Made by a program: the position numbers and the translations under genes. From contig NZ_BDAW01000005.1 in the NCBI RefSeq assembly GCF_001625085.1, positions 1-64,000 on the forward strand: a stretch of 64,000 nucleotides of DNA, in the 5' to 3' direction. This document shows, in pieces, positions 62,149 through 64,000 of this stretch. How positions within the stretch are numbered: position 1 is the first letter of the stretch; each line of letters starts with the position of its first letter. This DNA is from Nocardia acidivorans NBRC 108247. Its GTDB lineage: Bacteria; Actinomycetota; Actinomycetes; Mycobacteriales; Mycobacteriaceae. The notes under the pieces are model-generated. The model had not been told where the DNA came from. It saw only the letters and a list, made by a program, of their open reading frames with translations, and did not search any database.

Positions 62149-63456
62149 CTAACTCCGCGCCCGTGTGCCCACGGCCCCGGCTGCCCGCGCGCACAACAGC
62201 AATGCCACCAGCGGCACCACCATGGCCGTCGTCAGCGGCACGAGTTTCGTCAGCCATCCGATGATCGCCGGACCCGCGAGCAGGCCCATATAACCGAGCC
62301 CGAATACCCGCGACATATCGGTCGCCGCCGTGGCCGACCCCAAATTCCCGGCGGCCGTGAACACCTGCGGCACGGTCCCGGACAGCCCGATTCCGACGAG
62401 CGCCCAGCCGAGCAGGGTCAGCGGCAGCCAGCCGGAGAGCGCGATCAACCCGAATCCGAACGCTCCCAACAGGGTTCCCCAGCGCACCACGGCGACCCGG
62501 CCGATCCGTCCGCTCACCCGATCGGCCACCAGGCGTCCGGCGGTCATGGTGGTGGAGAACGCGCCGTAGGCCAGGGCGGCCGTGCCGACGTCCACGCCGA
62601 GTCGATCACGCAGTTGCAGGGCGCTCCAGTCCGCCGCGACACCCTCGGCCATTAGGACGGTGAAGGCGATCACGCCCAGCACCAGCACTTTTCGGGCCGT
62701 GCCGGTGGGCGCGACGGTTACGCGGTCATCGCCCGCCACCGCGTGCGCGGTACCGGCGATCGCGCGCTTCGGCTCGGCGGTCGGGTCGTCGCCGCGGCCG
62801 GTCGGTCCCCGACCCCGCGCAGCATCGTGGTCGGTCGTACCGATCCGCGGCGGGGGAGTGGCATTCTCCGCGGGGGTGGCGCGCGCCGGGGGGAGCAGGC
62901 GGGGTGCGCAGCCGGCCACGAGTGCCAGCCCCACGACGGCCGACACCGTGAGCGTGCCGTGGGTACTCCAGTGCGCGCGCTGGGCGCCCGCCCCGGCGAG
63001 CGAGCCGACCAGTCCGCCCAGGGAGAAGAAGGCGTGGAACGCCGACATGATCGGCCGGGGGTAGGCGCGTTCGATATGCACGGCCTGAGCGTTCATGGAG
63101 ACGTCCAGCATTCCCATGCCGATTCCGAAGGCGGCCAGGGCTATTGCGAGGGTGAGGGGATTGATCGCCCACCCCGGGCCGATCAGTGCGATCGAGAGCA
63201 GACCGGCGGCGGTGGCGGTGAGGGCGCGGCTGCCGAACCGGTCGGCGAGCGGACCGGCGGCCTGCATTCCCACGATGGCAGCGCCCGCCATGAGCAGGAT
63301 GAGCATCCCCAGCAGGCTGTGCGAGACCCCGGTCCGCTCGGTGACGGCCGGAATGTGCACAATCCACAGGGCCGCGAGCATTCCATTCAGGCCGAACACC
63401 ACGAACAGTGCGAGACGAGCGTTCCGGATCGGAGGAGCGGGCATCGCGGCGGCCAT
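62149..63456 (-). CDS. MFS transporter (YbjJ-like)
   Basis: 435-aa transporter with 12 predicted helices and a charged central loop (about residues 205-250) between two six-helix halves. GPLADRFGSRALTATAAG is motif A, and MGMLDVSMNAQAVHIER lies in helix 4. Substrate unknown. ATG 63456 follows a TAGCGT box by 7 nt and is preferred over GTG 63462. Confidence 0.85.
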   Translation of the reverse strand: MAAAMPAPPIRNARLALFVVFGLNGMLAALWIVHIPAVTERTGVSHSLLGMLILLMAGAAIVGMQAAGPLADRFGSRALTATAAGLLSIALIGPGWAINPLTLAIALAAFGIGMGMLDVSMNAQAVHIERAYPRPIMSAFHAFFSLGGLVGSLAGAGAQRAHWSTHGTLTVSAVVGLALVAGCAPRLLPPARATPAENATPPPRIGTTDHDAARGRGPTGRGDDPTAEPKRAIAGTAHAVAGDDRVTVAPTGTARKVLVLGVIAFTVLMAEGVAADWSALQLRDRLGVDVGTAALAYGAFSTTMTAGRLVADRVSGRIGRVAVVRWGTLLGAFGFGLIALSGWLPLTLLGWALVGIGLSGTVPQVFTAAGNLGSATAATDMSRVFGLGYMGLLAGPAIIGWLTKLVPLTTAMVVPLVALLLCARAAGAVGTRARS

Positions 63457-63463
63457 CGGCACG

Positions 63464-63469
63464 ACGCTA
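63464..63469 (-). promoter_or_regulatory. -10 box TAGCGT, leaderless start of the MFS gene
   Basis: TAGCGT followed by 7 nt and ATG 63456. Confidence 0.5.
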
Positions 63470-63592
63470 CCGGTCAGGGCAGCTCCTCGTCAGCCACAAC
63501 CTTTCGCGGCTTCTACGACGCTCCGGGATGTGATCCGAAATTGGTGTACTACAAGCTGTTTCGTACTGATTGTCTGCCCGGCCACCGACAGA

Positions 63593-64000
63593 TTACGCAT
63601 GCGCCGTGACCGACCAGACACCCGAACGTGCCACGTCGCGGGCATATTCGGCGAAGTCGCGGGGTGCTCGCCCGAGCGCCCGGAACACCCCGTCGGTGAG
63701 CTGCGAATTCCGCCCGTCCAGGACCGTGCCGAAGAGATAGTCGAGCAGGCTCACCTCATCACCGGGCACCCCGTAGGAGGTCAGCGCCGCGACGAATTCC
63801 GTCCGGGACAGCGGGATGAAGGCGATCTCCCGATCGGTGGCGCGGGCGATCTCGGCGGTCGCCTCGGCGAAGGTCAGCGCGCGCGGGCCGGTGAGTTCGT
63901 AGACCTCGCCGGTATGCCCGTCCTCGGTCAGCGCCGCCACCGCCACATCGGCGATATCGTCCGCGTCCACGAACGGTTCGGGCACATCACCCGAGGGCAG
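63593..64000 (-). CDS. NmrA-like NAD(P)-binding oxidoreductase, 5' end outside the window
   Basis: C-terminal 135 residues of an atypical SDR/NmrA family protein; the frame is open to the window edge, so the Rossmann N-terminus is missing from view. Visible: FVDADDIADVAVAALTEDGH, then GEVYELTGPRALTFAEA, both typical of NmrA/YwnB-like proteins, and a helical C-terminus. Confidence 0.8.
   Translation of the reverse strand: MPSGDVPEPFVDADDIADVAVAALTEDGHTGEVYELTGPRALTFAEATAEIARATDREIAFIPLSRTEFVAALTSYGVPGDEVSLLDYLFGTVLDGRNSQLTDGVFRALGRAPRDFAEYARDVARSGVWSVTAHA

Overview
The window comes from a high-GC Mycobacteriales actinobacterium, most likely Nocardia or a close relative. The evidence is the GC-rich, C/G-ending codon use, the mycolic-acid-lineage acyl-CoA carboxylase set (accD5, accE5, accA3), and a gene order that, recalled from memory, follows the M. 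tuberculosis Rv3305c-Rv3274c neighbourhood. No rRNA, tRNA, CRISPR array, prophage or insertion sequence was seen. It is a chromosomal segment: conserved housekeeping genes interleaved with accessory genes and their local regulators.

Layout. 1-11.4 kb: amiA1-like amidohydrolase, a GGCT-like protein, lpdA, two unusual secreted or membrane proteins (3671-6409), a PLP aminotransferase, and divergent glpK/glpD. 11.4-15.9 kb: accessory genes, namely a SLATT-like two-helix membrane protein, a TetR regulator with an AurF-like di-iron oxygenase, and a LysR regulator divergent from EthD- and NIPSNAP-like proteins. 15.9-22.1 kb: nei-lhr DNA repair pair and a histidine-phosphatase-fold protein. 22.2-24.7 kb: TetR divergent from a patatin-SDR pair. 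24.8-28.3 kb: lysine catabolism (pcd, lrpA, lat). 28.3-35.3 kb: acyl-CoA carboxylase genes with maf, a Cys-containing HTH regulator and an SseA-like rhodanese that has lost its catalytic Cys. 35.4-46.4 kb: small membrane and GNAT-like proteins, birA, a protein-kinase stub, an acyl-ACP desaturase, a PH-domain protein, a two-component pair followed by a fused two-component remnant, GtrA, purK-purE, TetR and fadE25. 46.4-57.8 kb: oxidoreductases, a Tat-exported phosphoesterase, a TetR/MFS pair, a GroES-like protein, a TetR/SDR pair and the pnt transhydrogenase operon. 57.8-64 kb: HIT, MDMPI-like and S51 peptidase genes, a MarR/MFS pair, a second MFS gene and an NmrA-like gene cut by the window edge.

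Regulation is unusually readable. Nineteen genes show a TANNNT -10 box exactly 6 or 7 nt before their start codon, so they are probably transcribed without a leader. Several TetR or MarR genes sit beside inverted repeats that lie in or next to the promoters they would control, some as matched operator pairs. A 36-bp palindromic repeat arm recurs in intergenic gaps. Many convergent gene pairs are separated by long near-perfect hairpins.

The most notable single-gene observation is the SseA homologue with Ser in place of the rhodanese Cys, in a locus that also lacks the sufE-like gene that lies between sseA and accA3 in M. tuberculosis.
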